Shown: positions 8,202 to 17,742, numbered from the stretch's first letter. The stretch is 64,000 nt of DNA from an uncultured Roseobacter sp. (GCF_947496515.1 NZ_CANMDB010000002.1:186001-250000); one strand, 5' to 3'. Notes: generated by a model from the sequence alone, not told the origin. Numbers and translations: made by a program.

Positions 8202-8654
8202 CCGCGGCTCCGTCCGTTGCAGGAATAGATTTAGGCCGAGATGGTTAACAACCCATGAACGAAATGGCTCAAATTCCCTCGCTATTTATGGGGAGTTGGC
8301 TGGAAAAATCATCGACAGGAAACCGCGCCGAAGACGTATGTTCGCTTTGAATCAAGTAATTACGGGGATTTTGCTCGGATTGGCAAAAAATGTCCTCTCC
8401 AAAAAAACCCGCTCAAAGGACGAATCGCACTCTTTAGGCCCGGGTCTGAGCCGCGCTCCGGGGTCACGGTTCGCAGGCGAAAACACCCGAAACTTGCGCG
8501 ATGCAGGTCGTGAAAGGATCTGTGCGTTCTGCGCGCCTGAGGGCGGGGCGGTGTCATCCCTGCCGGACATGACGCCGCCTCACCGATCTGTGGGGGGCTT
8601 GTGGAAAGACTGCTCCGGATACGCCAGCCGCGCTGGGTTGAGCGGCCGGGATGC
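8202..8654. other. Intergenic region between tldD and dprA
   Basis: A 453-base stretch between the tldD stop and the dprA start, both on the minus strand. The half nearer dprA (about 8220-8420) is clearly more AT-rich than its surroundings, with A and T tracts. That fits an upstream regulatory region for dprA. The other half is GC-rich. A plus-strand reading frame of 31 codons (8255-8350) exists but has no recognisable features. No tRNA or known riboswitch pattern was seen. Confidence 0.4.
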
Positions 8655-10076
8655 TCAAGCCGCCGAACCGCCCACCGTCAGCCCGCCGATCATCAGCGTG
8701 GGCTGGCCCACGCCCACCGGCACCCACTGGCCCGCCTTGCCGCAGTTGCCCATGCCGGGATCCAAGGCCATGTCGTTGCCGATCCCGCGGATCTGCTGCA
8801 GCGCCGTGGCACCGTCACCGATGAGCGTCGCGCCCTTGACCGGGGCGCCCACCTTGCCGTTCTCGACGCGGTAGGCCTCGGTGCAGCTGAAGACGAACTT
8901 GCCATTGGTGATGTCCACCTGACCGCCGCCGAAGCCGACGGCATAGATGCCGTCCTTGAGGTCTGCCAGAATGTCGCCGGGCTCGCTGTCTCCGCCGAGC
9001 ATGTAGGTGTTGGTCATGCGCGGCATCGGCGTATGCGCATAGCTTTCGCGACGACCGTTGCCGGTTGGGGCCACGCCCATGAGGCGCGCGTTCTGCCGGT
9101 CCTGCATATAGCCCACGAGGATGCCGTCCTCGATCAGGGTGTTCTTGCCCGAGGGCGTGCCCTCATCATCGATGGTGAGTGAGCCGCGGCGGTCCGGGAT
9201 GGTCCCATCGTCGAGCACGGTAACCCCGGGGGCGGCGATGCGGCTGCCCATGAGCCCCGCGAAGGCCGACGACCCCTTGCGGTTGAAATCCCCCTCCAGC
9301 CCGTGGCCGATGGCTTCGTGCAACAGGATGCCGGGCCAGCCGGGGCCGAGCACCACGTCCATCACCCCGGCGGGTGCAGGCACCGCGTCGAGATTGACGG
9401 TGGCGATGCGCAGCGCCTCGCGGGTCTTGGCCTGCCAATCCGCAGGGTCCAGCAGACCGTCGAGGCCCACGCGCCCGCCGCCGCCCGCCGAGCCGCTCTC
9501 GCGCCGCCCGTCCTGCTCCACGATCACGGAGACGTTGACGCGGGTCATGGGACGGGTGTCGCGCAGGGACTGGCCATCGGGGCGCAGGATCTCGACCTCC
9601 TGCAGGCTGGCGGCGATCTGGGCGGAGACCTGAACGACCCGGGCATCGAGCCCGCGGGCAAAGGCGTCGATCTCGCGCAGCGTGTCGATCTTGACCGGAA
9701 AGGCGGCGCTGTTGATGGGATCCGCATCCGTATAGAGCCGGGTGTTGGTGGGGTTGGGCGCATCCGCGAGTGTCCCGCCACCGTCCCCCACGGCGAGGCG
9801 TGCGGTCTCGGACGCGCGGCGCAGGGAGGCCTCGGAGATGTCGGTGGAATGGGCGTAGCCTGCCACCTCGCCCCGGACGGCGCGCAATCCGAATCCCTCC
9901 GCCGCGTCGTAGCTGGCGGTCTTGAGCCGACCGTCGTCATAGACCAGCGCCTCGGCGCGGCGGCGTTCCAGAAAGAGCTCCCCGTCATCGGCCCCGGCCG
10001 TGGCCTCACGCAGGATATCCAGAGCCGTCTGCCGGTCCAGCAGCGTCTCAAAGGGTTGAAAGGGCGCATCGGGCAT
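8655..10076 (-). CDS. tldD: TldD family metalloprotease
   Basis: A 473-residue TldD protein, the partner of PmbA/TldE in a heterodimeric zinc protease that degrades unstructured peptides and processes some modified peptides. The metal-binding motif HEAIGHGLEGD (HExxxH) is present, followed by the conserved IPDRRGSLTIDDEGTP region and the C-terminal MLGGDSEPGDILADLKDGIY and GIGNDMALDPGMGNCGKAGQ segments. The length is normal. It is transcribed away from ctaC, with which it shares a 180-base divergent intergenic region. pmbA is not in this window. Confidence 0.96.
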   Translation of the reverse strand: MPDAPFQPFETLLDRQTALDILREATAGADDGELFLERRRAEALVYDDGRLKTASYDAAEGFGLRAVRGEVAGYAHSTDISEASLRRASETARLAVGDGGGTLADAPNPTNTRLYTDADPINSAAFPVKIDTLREIDAFARGLDARVVQVSAQIAASLQEVEILRPDGQSLRDTRPMTRVNVSVIVEQDGRRESGSAGGGGRVGLDGLLDPADWQAKTREALRIATVNLDAVPAPAGVMDVVLGPGWPGILLHEAIGHGLEGDFNRKGSSAFAGLMGSRIAAPGVTVLDDGTIPDRRGSLTIDDEGTPSGKNTLIEDGILVGYMQDRQNARLMGVAPTGNGRRESYAHTPMPRMTNTYMLGGDSEPGDILADLKDGIYAVGFGGGQVDITNGKFVFSCTEAYRVENGKVGAPVKGATLIGDGATALQQIRGIGNDMALDPGMGNCGKAGQWVPVGVGQPTLMIGGLTVGGSAA

Positions 10077-10256
10077 GGGGCAGGTCCTTTGGTGGGGGTG
10101 GGAATCTGGGGTCAGCGGCTCTATGACGCAAGCTCAACTCTTTATCTTGCGTATAGAATATGATTGTAAGATGTCAGAAGACAACCAGCCGAGACAGTGC
10201 GCAACCTTTCCTCGGGCTGGTCCACATCCAGGTGATCCCAAGATCAGGACGACCAC

Positions 10257-11138
10257 ATGACACGTATTTTTACCCTCTCCGGCCTTGCGGCCATCTGTGC
10301 GGCGGGGGCCGCGCAGGCGCAGGATTCGCTCGAAATCATCGGCCGTCCGGTTGATGGCGGGATCGGCTTTCAGCCGGCCGTGACGGAACTGGCGAGCGAT
10401 TTGCAATGGCTCGACGGCATGATCCTCGTGGTCATCACCGTGATCACACTCTTCGTGACAGCGCTGATCGCCTGGGTGGCCATTCGTTACAATGCCAAGC
10501 GGAACCCGACGCCCGCGTCCTTTACCCACCACACGCCGGTGGAGATTGCCTGGACCGTGGTGCCTATCGTGATTCTGGTTTTCATCGGGGCGTTCTCCCT
10601 GCCCATCCTGTTCAAACAACAAGAGATCCCGGAAGCCGACGTGACCATCAAGGTGACCGGCTACCAGTGGTACTGGGGTTATGAGTATGTGGACGAGGGT
10701 TTCGGCTTTGACAGCTACATGATCGGCGCGCCCGCGACCGGCGGCGAGAACAAAAAGACACCCGAGGTGATCGCACAGCTGGAAGAAGCGGGCTATACCG
10801 AGGCTGAGTTCCTGCTGGCCACCGACACCTCTGTCGTGGTGCCGGTGAACCAGACCGTGGTGATGCAGGTGACCGGCGGCGACGTGATCCACTCCTGGAC
10901 GATCCCGGCCTTTGGCGTAAAGCAGGACGCGGTGCCCGGTCGTCTGGCGGAGCTGTGGTTCAAGGCGGAGCAGGAAGGCATCTATTTCGGTCAGTGCTCT
11001 GAGCTTTGCGGCATCGCGCACGCTTACATGCCGATCACCGTACGCGTCGTCTCCGAAGAGGCCTACGCCGCCTGGCTGGAGGAGGCCCGTGCGGAATACG
11101 CAGGCACCCCCCAGACCCGTGTGATCGCTTCCAATTGA
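10257..11138 (+). CDS. ctaC: Cytochrome c oxidase subunit II
   Basis: A 293-residue subunit II of the aa3-type oxidase. It has an N-terminal signal peptide (MTRIFTLSGLAAICAAGAAQAQ), two transmembrane helices (about residues 55-80 and 95-115) and a periplasmic cupredoxin domain. The CuA site is visible as a His in VIHSWTIPAFG and the motif CSELCGIAHAYM. The aromatic patch YQWYWGYEY for electron entry is intact. It heads a plus-strand oxidase assembly operon. Subunit I (ctaD) is not in the window, as is common in this group where it lies elsewhere. Confidence 0.97.
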   Translation: MTRIFTLSGLAAICAAGAAQAQDSLEIIGRPVDGGIGFQPAVTELASDLQWLDGMILVVITVITLFVTALIAWVAIRYNAKRNPTPASFTHHTPVEIAWTVVPIVILVFIGAFSLPILFKQQEIPEADVTIKVTGYQWYWGYEYVDEGFGFDSYMIGAPATGGENKKTPEVIAQLEEAGYTEAEFLLATDTSVVVPVNQTVVMQVTGGDVIHSWTIPAFGVKQDAVPGRLAELWFKAEQEGIYFGQCSELCGIAHAYMPITVRVVSEEAYAAWLEEARAEYAGTPQTRVIASN

Positions 11139-11191
11139 TCCGGCGGAGGTAGCGCGGGCTACCCCTCCCTTTCCAGAACCAAGGCACAGAG

Positions 11192-12130
11192 ATGGCGGAC
11201 GCAAGCTATACCTCTCTCCCCCAGGACTACGATACCCAGTTGGGCGATTACTTCGCGCTGCTGAAACCGCGTGTCATGTCTCTGGTGGTGTTCACGGCGC
11301 TGGTGGGGCTGCTGGCGGCGCCGGTCAGCGTGCACCCCGTCATTGGCTTTGCCTCCATCCTCTTTGTGGCCATCGGTGCGGGTGCGTCCGGTGCGCTGAA
11401 CATGTGGTGGGACGCGGACATCGACGGCGTGATGCAGCGCACGGCCAAGCGGCCCATCCCCTCGGGCCGGGTGCCCGCAGGCGAGGCGCTGAGCCTGGGT
11501 CTCGCGCTGTCGGGGCTGTCGGTGATGATGCTGGGGCTGGCGGCGAACCTGCTGGCGGCGGCGCTGCTGGCCTTTACCATTTTCTTTTACGCGGTGGTCT
11601 ATTCCATGTGGCTCAAACGCGCCACGCCGCAGAACATCGTCATTGGCGGTGCCGCAGGCGCGTTCCCGCCCGTGATCGGCTGGGTGATCGCGACCGGGTC
11701 CATGTCGGTCGAGGCCTGGCTGATGTTTGCGCTGATCTTCATGTGGACGCCGCCCCATTTCTGGGCCTTGGCGCTCTTTATGAAGTCCGACTACAACGAC
11801 GCCGACGTGCCGATGCTGACGGTGACCCACGGTCGCCGGGTGACACGCGCGCATATCCTGGCCTATACCGTTCTGCTGGTGGTGCTGGCGGTGGGCACGG
11901 CGTTCACCGCGGTGGGCGGACCCGTCTATCTGGCCACGGCGCTTGTGTTCAACGGGCTCTTTCTGATCGGCGCGCTGCGCATCTGGCGGCGCCCGGAGGC
12001 GACGGCGGTCGAGGATGGCTACCGGACGGAGAAGAAGTTCTTTCGCCTGTCGCTGTGGTATCTCTTTGCGCATTTCGGTGCGATTCTGGTCGAGGCGCTG
12101 TTGCGCCCCTACGGCTTGGGAGGGTGGTGA
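11192..12130 (+). CDS. ctaB: Protoheme IX farnesyltransferase (heme O synthase)
   Basis: A 312-residue UbiA-superfamily membrane prenyltransferase that farnesylates protoheme to heme O, the precursor of heme A for the oxidase. About nine hydrophobic helices are visible. The first Asp-rich motif is NMWWDADIDGVMQRTAKRPI, and the second conserved loop is MKSDYNDADVPMLTVTHG. It follows ctaC by 53 bases and is followed one base later by a small membrane-protein gene, so it belongs to the oxidase operon. Confidence 0.97.
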   Translation: MADASYTSLPQDYDTQLGDYFALLKPRVMSLVVFTALVGLLAAPVSVHPVIGFASILFVAIGAGASGALNMWWDADIDGVMQRTAKRPIPSGRVPAGEALSLGLALSGLSVMMLGLAANLLAAALLAFTIFFYAVVYSMWLKRATPQNIVIGGAAGAFPPVIGWVIATGSMSVEAWLMFALIFMWTPPHFWALALFMKSDYNDADVPMLTVTHGRRVTRAHILAYTVLLVVLAVGTAFTAVGGPVYLATALVFNGLFLIGALRIWRRPEATAVEDGYRTEKKFFRLSLWYLFAHFGAILVEALLRPYGLGGW

Positions 12131-12131
12131 G

Positions 12132-12296
12132 ATGACTTTCCGAACGGAACATGACCTGCACCGCCGCCGCAAAGGGCGCAACATCGGCGTCGGTCTGATG
12201 CTGGTGGGCTTTGTGGCGCTGGTGCTGGCGCTGACCTTCACCAAAGTCACCAGCGGTGATTTCGAATTGCCCCGGGCGGAGGAGTTGAGCGGATGA
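12132..12296 (+). CDS. CoxF-like small oxidase-operon membrane protein
   Basis: A 54-residue protein beginning MTFRTEHDLHRRRKGRN, with one transmembrane helix (about residues 17-38) and a short acidic tail ending RAEELSG. A small basic single-pass protein at this position between ctaB and ctaG is common in alphaproteobacterial oxidase operons and is often labelled CoxF. Its start lies one base after the ctaB stop, and its end overlaps the ctaG start by four bases. A role in oxidase assembly is inferred from position only. Confidence 0.75.
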   Translation: MTFRTEHDLHRRRKGRNIGVGLMLVGFVALVLALTFTKVTSGDFELPRAEELSG

Positions 12297-12880
12297 TGCC
12301 CCTGACCGGACCGCGCAAGACCGTGGCGCAGACCGTGGGTCTCGTCCTGCTGATGGGCGGGCTCGCCTGGGCCTCGGTCCCGTTTTATGACTGGTTCTGC
12401 CGGGTTACCGGTTTTGGCGGGGTCACCGGCGTGTCGGACGTGGCGCCCGATGATGTGCTGGACGACACCATCACCGTGCGCTTTGACGGGTCGCTAAACA
12501 ACCGCATGGCGTGGGAGTTCAAGCCGGTGGAGCGTGAGATGGAGGTTCGCATCGGCGAGACGGGGCTGGCGTTTTACGAGGCCTACAACCCGACGGACCG
12601 GCCCATCGCAGGCTCTGCCAGCTACAATGTCACCCCCTATCAGGCGGGTGGCTTTTTCAACAAGATCCAGTGTTTCTGCTTTGAAGAACAGGTGCTGGCC
12701 CCCGGCGAACGGGTGCAGATGCCGGTGACCTTTTACGTCGATCCCGAGATCGTCGAGGACCGGGACGGAAAGTATATACACACCATCACCCTCTCCTATA
12801 CATTCTACGAAATTGATCTGCCCGAGGACTATGCCGCGGCGCAGGACAGTGCGACCAGCTCAGGCACGGGCCTGAACTGA
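12293..12880 (+). CDS. ctaG: Cytochrome c oxidase assembly protein CtaG (Cox11 family)
   Basis: A 195-residue Cox11-type copper chaperone that delivers copper to the CuB centre of subunit I. It has one N-terminal membrane anchor (about residues 12-32) and a periplasmic immunoglobulin-like domain. The copper-binding motif CFCFEEQ is present in [15 protein letters not shown], with the conserved [11 protein letters not shown] downstream. It overlaps the preceding small gene by four bases and precedes ctaE by 22 bases. Confidence 0.96.
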   Translation: MMPLTGPRKTVAQTVGLVLLMGGLAWASVPFYDWFCRVTGFGGVTGVSDVAPDDVLDDTITVRFDGSLNNRMAWEFKPVEREMEVRIGETGLAFYEAYNPTDRPIAGSASYNVTPYQAGGFFNKIQCFCFEEQVLAPGERVQMPVTFYVDPEIVEDRDGKYIHTITLSYTFYEIDLPEDYAAAQDSATSSGTGLN

Positions 12881-12902
12881 CAAGACAAGGCAAGGACGCA
12901 TC

Positions 12903-13709
12903 ATGGCGCATGAGAAAAACCACGACTACCACATCCTGAACCCCTCAATCTGGCCTTTCCTCGGCTCCGTTGGCGGGTTCGCCATGCTCTTTGGCGCCGT
13001 GCTCTGGATGCAGGGGATCACGCCGTTCCTGTTCCTCGGCGGTCTGGCGGCGGTGCTCTACGTGATGTTCGGCTGGTGGGCCGAAGTGGTGGCCGAAAGC
13101 CGGGTGGGCGATCACACCCCGGTGGTGCGGATCGGCCTGCGCTACGGCTTCATCCTCTTCATCATGTCGGAAGTGATGTTCTTTGCCGCTTGGTTCTGGA
13201 GCTTCTTCAAACACGCCATCTATCCGATGAACGAATACGTGGGCTCCGAGTATATCCCGCCGGAGATCTACCAGGTCGACGCCCTGCACCTGCCACTGAT
13301 CAACACGCTGATCCTGCTCTTGTCGGGCTGTGCTGTGACATGGGCGCACCACGCGCTGGTGCATGAGAACAACCGCAAGGATCTGATCTGGGGTCTGGCG
13401 ATCTCCATCATTCTCGGTGTGCTCTTCACCGCGCTGCAAGCCTATGAGTATTCCTATCTGCTCTACAAAGGCTGGGAGTTTGGCGGCGACAAGTTCTTCT
13501 CCAACTTCTTCATGGCAACAGGCTTCCACGGCGCGCATGTGATCATCGGGACGATCTTTCTGACGGTCTGTCTTTTCCGCGCGATGAAGGGTCATTTCAC
13601 GCCCGAGAAACACGTAGGCTTCGAGGCGGCGGCCTGGTACTGGCACTTTGTCGATGTGGTCTGGCTGTTCTTGTTCTTCGCCGTCTACATGTGGGGCGTG
13701 CCGGGCTGA
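12903..13709 (+). CDS. ctaE: Cytochrome c oxidase subunit III
   Basis: A 268-residue subunit III with seven predicted membrane helices and the family start [18 protein letters not shown]. Conserved elements include [17 protein letters not shown], the [14 protein letters not shown] helix and the C-terminal [14 protein letters not shown]. It stabilises subunit I and supports proton uptake. It is the last oxidase gene before a Rho-independent terminator at 13753-13782. Confidence 0.97.
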   Translation: MAHEKNHDYHILNPSIWPFLGSVGGFAMLFGAVLWMQGITPFLFLGGLAAVLYVMFGWWAEVVAESRVGDHTPVVRIGLRYGFILFIMSEVMFFAAWFWSFFKHAIYPMNEYVGSEYIPPEIYQVDALHLPLINTLILLLSGCAVTWAHHALVHENNRKDLIWGLAISIILGVLFTALQAYEYSYLLYKGWEFGGDKFFSNFFMATGFHGAHVIIGTIFLTVCLFRAMKGHFTPEKHVGFEAAAWYWHFVDVVWLFLFFAVYMWGVPG

Positions 13710-13752
13710 TCGCGGCCCGCTTGCAAATCCCGCAAGCCTGCTTAAAACACAG

Positions 13753-13782
13753 AAAACGCGCGTCAGGGTGGCGCGCGTTTTT
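13753..13782 (+). terminator. Rho-independent terminator after ctaE
   Basis: Arms AAAACGCGCG and CGCGCGTTTT enclose a nine-base loop, and the T run continues to position 13782. The hairpin starts 44 bases after the ctaE stop and ends 20 bases before the surf1 start. It could terminate or attenuate transcription between the oxidase structural genes and surf1/thrC. Confidence 0.75.
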
Positions 13783-13801
13783 CGTGTGAACCGGAGCATT
13801 C

Positions 13802-14470
13802 ATGGGGCGCTTGGCCTTCCTTTTAATCTTTGGTCTGGGCGGGGCGGCGATCCTGATCAGCCTCGGCATCTGGCAGGTGCAGCGGCTGGCGTGGAAAGAG
13901 GATCTGCTCGCCCGCATCGAGGCGGAGATCGCGGCTGATCCGGTTGCACTCGCCCCCGGTCTGCCGCGCTACGCGCCGGTGCGGCTGACGGGGCAATTCG
14001 GCGATGCCCAACCGCTGCAGGTTCTGGCCTCACGCAAGACCATCGGTGCGGTTTACCGGATCATCCGGCCGTTCGAGGTCAACGGCCATGGCCCGGTGCT
14101 GGTTGATACCGGCTGGATCCGGGATGACGCCCCGCTGCCTGCCGCGCCGGACGGTCCGGTGACGCTGACCGGTAATCTGGACTCCCCGATTGAAGCGGAT
14201 GGCTTTACCCCGGCCCCCGATCTGGCGGAGAATATCTGGTTTGCCCGCGATGTGCCCGCGATGGCCGAGACGCTGGGCACGCAGCCCGTGCTCGTCGTGC
14301 TGCGCGAGACGCCGGAAACCGACCTTGGCGTGACGCCCTGGCCGGTCGACACCGCTGGTATTTCCAACGACCATTTGCAATACGCGATCACCTGGTTCTC
14401 GCTCTCGGCCATCTGGCTGGCGATGACCGCCGTTTTCCTGCGCCGCAAACCCGCGGCCAACAAGGGCTGA
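13802..14470 (+). CDS. SURF1 family oxidase assembly protein
   Basis: A 222-residue SURF1/Shy1 protein, which takes part in heme A insertion into subunit I. One membrane helix lies at each end (about residues 5-22 and 195-213), with a periplasmic domain between. Family motifs include LGIWQVQRLAWKEDLL near the N-terminus, PVLVDTGWIRDD in the middle and NDHLQYAITWFSLSAIWL at the second helix. It follows the ctaE terminator by 20 bases and precedes thrC by only a few bases. Confidence 0.93.
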   Translation: MGRLAFLLIFGLGGAAILISLGIWQVQRLAWKEDLLARIEAEIAADPVALAPGLPRYAPVRLTGQFGDAQPLQVLASRKTIGAVYRIIRPFEVNGHGPVLVDTGWIRDDAPLPAAPDGPVTLTGNLDSPIEADGFTPAPDLAENIWFARDVPAMAETLGTQPVLVVLRETPETDLGVTPWPVDTAGISNDHLQYAITWFSLSAIWLAMTAVFLRRKPAANKG

Positions 14471-14474
14471 GCCC

Positions 14475-15863
14475 ATGCGCTACATCTCCACCCGCGGCAC
14501 AGCACCAGTGCTGAATTTCGAAGAAGCGATGCTGAGCGGCTTGGCACGTGACGGCGGGCTCTATGTGCCGGAAACCATCCCGCAGATGAGCCTGACGGAG
14601 ATCGCAGCGCTGGAGGGCCTGAGCTACGAGGCGATTGCCTATCGCGTCATGCGGCCCTTCGTGGGCGATGTGTTCACCGACGCGGAGTTCGAAGGGATCA
14701 TCGAGCGTGCCTATGCGGGGTTTGGTCACGCCGCGCGCGCACCTTTGAAGCAGCTCGATCAGGGACACTTCCTGCTGGAGCTGTTTCACGGGCCGACACT
14801 GGCGTTCAAGGATTTCGCGATGCAGCTCATCGGGCAGATGTTCCAGACCGCTCTGGGGCGCAAGGGTGAGCGGGTGACGATCGTGGGGGCCACCAGCGGT
14901 GACACCGGATCGGCGGCGATCGAGGCATTCCGGGGCCTCGACAATGTGGATGTCTTCATCCTCTACCCCCATGGCCGCATATCCGAGGTTCAGCGGCGGC
15001 AGATGACGACACCCACCGAGAGCAACGTGCACGCGCTGGCGATGGACGGTGATTTTGACGACTGTCAGGCGCGGCTCAAGGACATGTTCAACGACTTTGA
15101 GTTCCGCGACGGGGTGCGTTTGGCGGGGGTAAACTCGATCAACTGGGGCCGGGTGCTGGCGCAGGTGGTCTATTACTTCTCCGCCGCGGTGGCCCTTGGC
15201 GCGCCGCACCGGCCCGTCAGTTTCACCGTGCCCACGGGCAATTTCGGGGACATCTTTGCGGGCTACATCGCCAAGCGCATGGGGTTGCCCATTGACCAGC
15301 TGGTGGTGGCGACCAACCAGAACGACATTCTGCATCGCTGTCTGAGCGGGCGCGGGTATCACAAGGGGGACACGGTGCCCTCGATCAGCCCGTCCATGGA
15401 CATTCAGGTCAGCTCCAATTTCGAACGCGCGCTCTTTGACGCCTACGACCGAGAGGCGCCCGCCATCGTGCAGCTGATGGATGAGTTGAAGGCAGGCGGC
15501 TTCGAGGTGAGCCAGGGAGCGATGCAGGTGCTGCAGCAGCATTATCTGTCAGGCCGCGCCTCCGAGGCGGAAACCATGGCCACCATCACCGAAACCTTGG
15601 CGCGCAGCGGCGAATTGCTGTGCCCGCATTCCGCGGTCGGTGTGAAGGTCGCCGAAGAACTGCGCGTGACCGGCACGCCGATGATCACGCTCGCCACGGC
15701 GCACCCCGCAAAGTTCCCGGACGCGGTGGAGAAGGCAAGCGGTCAGCACCCCCCCTTGCCTGCGCGCATGGGCGACCTGTATGAACGGTCGGAACGGGTG
15801 AGCCGGGTGCCCAATGACCTCGCCGCGCTCATCGCGCATATCAAAGGACAGATACCGGCGTGA
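14475..15863 (+). CDS. thrC: Threonine synthase
   Basis: A 462-residue PLP enzyme converting O-phosphohomoserine to threonine. The PLP-binding lysine is in PTLAFKDFAMQL, and the phosphate-binding region is VGATSGDTGSAAIEA. The N-terminus MRYISTRGTAPVLNFEEAMLSGLARDGGLYVPE is the standard long-form ThrC start. Length is normal for the proteobacterial type. It follows surf1 by four bases and overlaps the M16 peptidase start by four bases. This coupling of oxidase-assembly and amino-acid genes is common in related bacteria. Confidence 0.97.
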   Translation: MRYISTRGTAPVLNFEEAMLSGLARDGGLYVPETIPQMSLTEIAALEGLSYEAIAYRVMRPFVGDVFTDAEFEGIIERAYAGFGHAARAPLKQLDQGHFLLELFHGPTLAFKDFAMQLIGQMFQTALGRKGERVTIVGATSGDTGSAAIEAFRGLDNVDVFILYPHGRISEVQRRQMTTPTESNVHALAMDGDFDDCQARLKDMFNDFEFRDGVRLAGVNSINWGRVLAQVVYYFSAAVALGAPHRPVSFTVPTGNFGDIFAGYIAKRMGLPIDQLVVATNQNDILHRCLSGRGYHKGDTVPSISPSMDIQVSSNFERALFDAYDREAPAIVQLMDELKAGGFEVSQGAMQVLQQHYLSGRASEAETMATITETLARSGELLCPHSAVGVKVAEELRVTGTPMITLATAHPAKFPDAVEKASGQHPPLPARMGDLYERSERVSRVPNDLAALIAHIKGQIPA

Positions 15864-17122
15864 CAGTGAACCAACATCGCCTGCCGAACGGCTTTCGCAT
15901 CGTGACCGAAGAAATGCCCGGGCTCGCCTCGGCCTCCATCGGGGTCTGGGTGACCGTCGGCGCGCGCCACGAAGCGCCAGCGCAAAACGGCATCGCGCAT
16001 TTCCTCGAACATATGGCCTTCAAGGGCACGGCGCGGCGCACGGCGTTGCAGATCGCCGAAAGCATCGAGGATGTGGGCGGCTATATCAACGCCTATACCA
16101 GCCGTGAGGTGACCGCTTATTACGCGCGGGTCCTGCAGAACGATGTGCCGCTGGCGATGGATGTGATTGCCGACATCCTGCTGAACCCGACGTTGGAGCA
16201 GGCGGAGATCGAGGTGGAGCGCGGCGTGATCCTGCAGGAGATCGGCCAGGCCTTGGATACCCCCGACGATGTGATTTTCGACTGGGTCCAGGAAGAGGCC
16301 TATCCCGATCACCCCATGGGCCGGACGATTCTGGGGCCCTCAGAGCGGGTGGCGGCCTTCTCGCGCAAGGATTTGCAGCGGTTCATCGGACAGCATTACG
16401 GGCCGGGTCAGATGATCCTGTCTGCCGCCGGGGCGGTGGATCACGATGCGATCGTGAAGCTGGCCGAAACGCTCTTTGGCGGCATGGAGGCACGTCCTCA
16501 GGCAGAGGTTGATGCCGCGCGTTTTCTGGGGGGGGAGCGGCGCCAGACCAAGGCGCTGGAGCAGGCGCATTTCGCCCTGGCGCTGGAGAGCCCGGGCTAC
16601 CGTGATGACGCGATCTACACAGCCCAGATCTACGCCTCCGCTTTGGGTGGCAGCATGTCGAGCAGGCTCTTTCAGGAGATCCGGGAGAACCGCGGGCTAT
16701 GCTATTCGATCTTTGCGCAAGCCGGGGCCTATGCGGATACCGGCATGACGACGATCTACGCGGGCACCAGTGCCGAGCAACTGCCCGATCTGGCGCGCAT
16801 CACCATCGACGAGATGAAACGCGCGGCAGGCGATATGAGCCCGGCGGAAGTGGCGCGGGCACGGGCGCAGATGAAGGCGGGGCTGCTGATGGGGCTGGAG
16901 AGCCCGTCGAGCCGGGCGGAACGGCTGGCGCGGCTGGTGCAGATCTGGGACCGGGTGCCGGCGCTGGAAGAAACCGTGGCGATGATCGATGCGGTGACGA
17001 CCGGGGATGTGCGCGAGTTTGCCGAGCGTATGGCCTCTGCGGCACCGGCGGCGCTGGCGCTTTACGGTCCGGTGGAGGCCGCACCCAGCTTGGGTGAATT
17101 GCAGGAGAGACGGGCGGCGTGA
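15860..17122 (+). CDS. M16 family zinc metallopeptidase (processing-protease type)
   Basis: A 420-residue peptidase related to mitochondrial processing peptidase beta subunits. The inverted zinc motif HFLEH (His47, Glu50, His51) is intact, with the distal glutamate in VERGVILQEI about 76 residues later. The C-terminal half carries the RLFQEIRENRGLCYSI segment typical of this group. The start is a GTG that overlaps the thrC stop. The natural substrate in bacteria is unclear, and peptide or signal-peptide turnover is the usual assumption. Confidence 0.93.
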   Translation: MTVNQHRLPNGFRIVTEEMPGLASASIGVWVTVGARHEAPAQNGIAHFLEHMAFKGTARRTALQIAESIEDVGGYINAYTSREVTAYYARVLQNDVPLAMDVIADILLNPTLEQAEIEVERGVILQEIGQALDTPDDVIFDWVQEEAYPDHPMGRTILGPSERVAAFSRKDLQRFIGQHYGPGQMILSAAGAVDHDAIVKLAETLFGGMEARPQAEVDAARFLGGERRQTKALEQAHFALALESPGYRDDAIYTAQIYASALGGSMSSRLFQEIRENRGLCYSIFAQAGAYADTGMTTIYAGTSAEQLPDLARITIDEMKRAAGDMSPAEVARARAQMKAGLLMGLESPSSRAERLARLVQIWDRVPALEETVAMIDAVTTGDVREFAERMASAAPAALALYGPVEAAPSLGELQERRAA

Positions 17123-17706
17123 TCTTACGCGGGTTTCGCAGACTGCGGATCGAAACCGAAAGGATGACCCTGCGCCCGCCGATCCATTCGGATTTTCGGG
17201 CGTGGTCCGGGCTGCGCACCCGCAGCCGCGGCATGCTGACCCCCTGGGAGCCCAGCTGGGCGGTGGATCATCTGACACGCAAGGCCTTTACCAACCGGGT
17301 CTACTGGGCACAGCGGTCGATCTCGGGCGGGACGGCCCTGCCGCTCTTTCTGATCCACCGCAAGGAAGAGGTGCTGATGGGGGCGATCACGCTGGACAAC
17401 ATCCGCCGCGGGCCTGCGCAATCGGGAACACTGGGGTATTGGACCGGCGCGCCTTTCGTCCGTCAGGGCTACATGCGCGAGGCGATCACGGCGCTGGTGC
17501 ATTACGCCTTTACGCAGCTGGATCTGAGCCGGATCGAGGCGGCCTGCCTGCCGGAGAATGCCGCCTCCCGCGGGTTGCTGGAGCGGTCCGGGTTCAAATA
17601 CGAAGGGGTGGCCCAGAGCTATCTGCAGATTGACGGGCGTTGGCGGACCCATGTGCTGTATGCAGCGCTGCGCAGTGACCGGCGGGGCAAGACCGACGCC
17701 GGGTGA
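17119..17706 (+). CDS. RimJ/RimL-like GNAT N-acetyltransferase
   Basis: A 195-residue GNAT protein. It carries LRIETERMTLRPPIHSDFRAW at the N-terminus, GYWTGAPFVRQGYMREAI (acetyl-CoA loop region) and RIEAACLPENAASRGLLERS, the signature of ribosomal-protein alanine acetyltransferases of the RimJ type. It starts at a GTG that overlaps the M16 peptidase stop by four bases, making it the last gene of the surf1-thrC-M16 run. Ribosomal protein S5 acetylation is the family role but is not proved here. Confidence 0.9.
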   Translation: MILRGFRRLRIETERMTLRPPIHSDFRAWSGLRTRSRGMLTPWEPSWAVDHLTRKAFTNRVYWAQRSISGGTALPLFLIHRKEEVLMGAITLDNIRRGPAQSGTLGYWTGAPFVRQGYMREAITALVHYAFTQLDLSRIEAACLPENAASRGLLERSGFKYEGVAQSYLQIDGRWRTHVLYAALRSDRRGKTDAG

Positions 17707-17710
17707 AGCA

Positions 17711-17742
17711 GTTTGCAAACTGGTTCTGGGGTGTTTGCAAAC
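17711..17742. promoter_or_regulatory. Tandem palindromes GTTTGCAAAC, 22 bases apart
   Basis: The perfect 10-base palindrome GTTTGCAAAC occurs at 17711-17720 and again at 17733-17742. The copies are 22 bases apart centre to centre, which is two helical turns, and both are followed by a pyrimidine and GG. The pair begins just after the stop of the acetyltransferase gene and lies about 200 bases upstream of the metallo-hydrolase gene. Two in-phase identical palindromes look like a cooperative operator. No regulator gene is adjacent. Confidence 0.45.

Noticed and set aside
8255-8350. 31-codon plus-strand frame before dprA
   Set aside because: No ribosome site and no recognisable features. It lies in the AT-rich likely promoter region.
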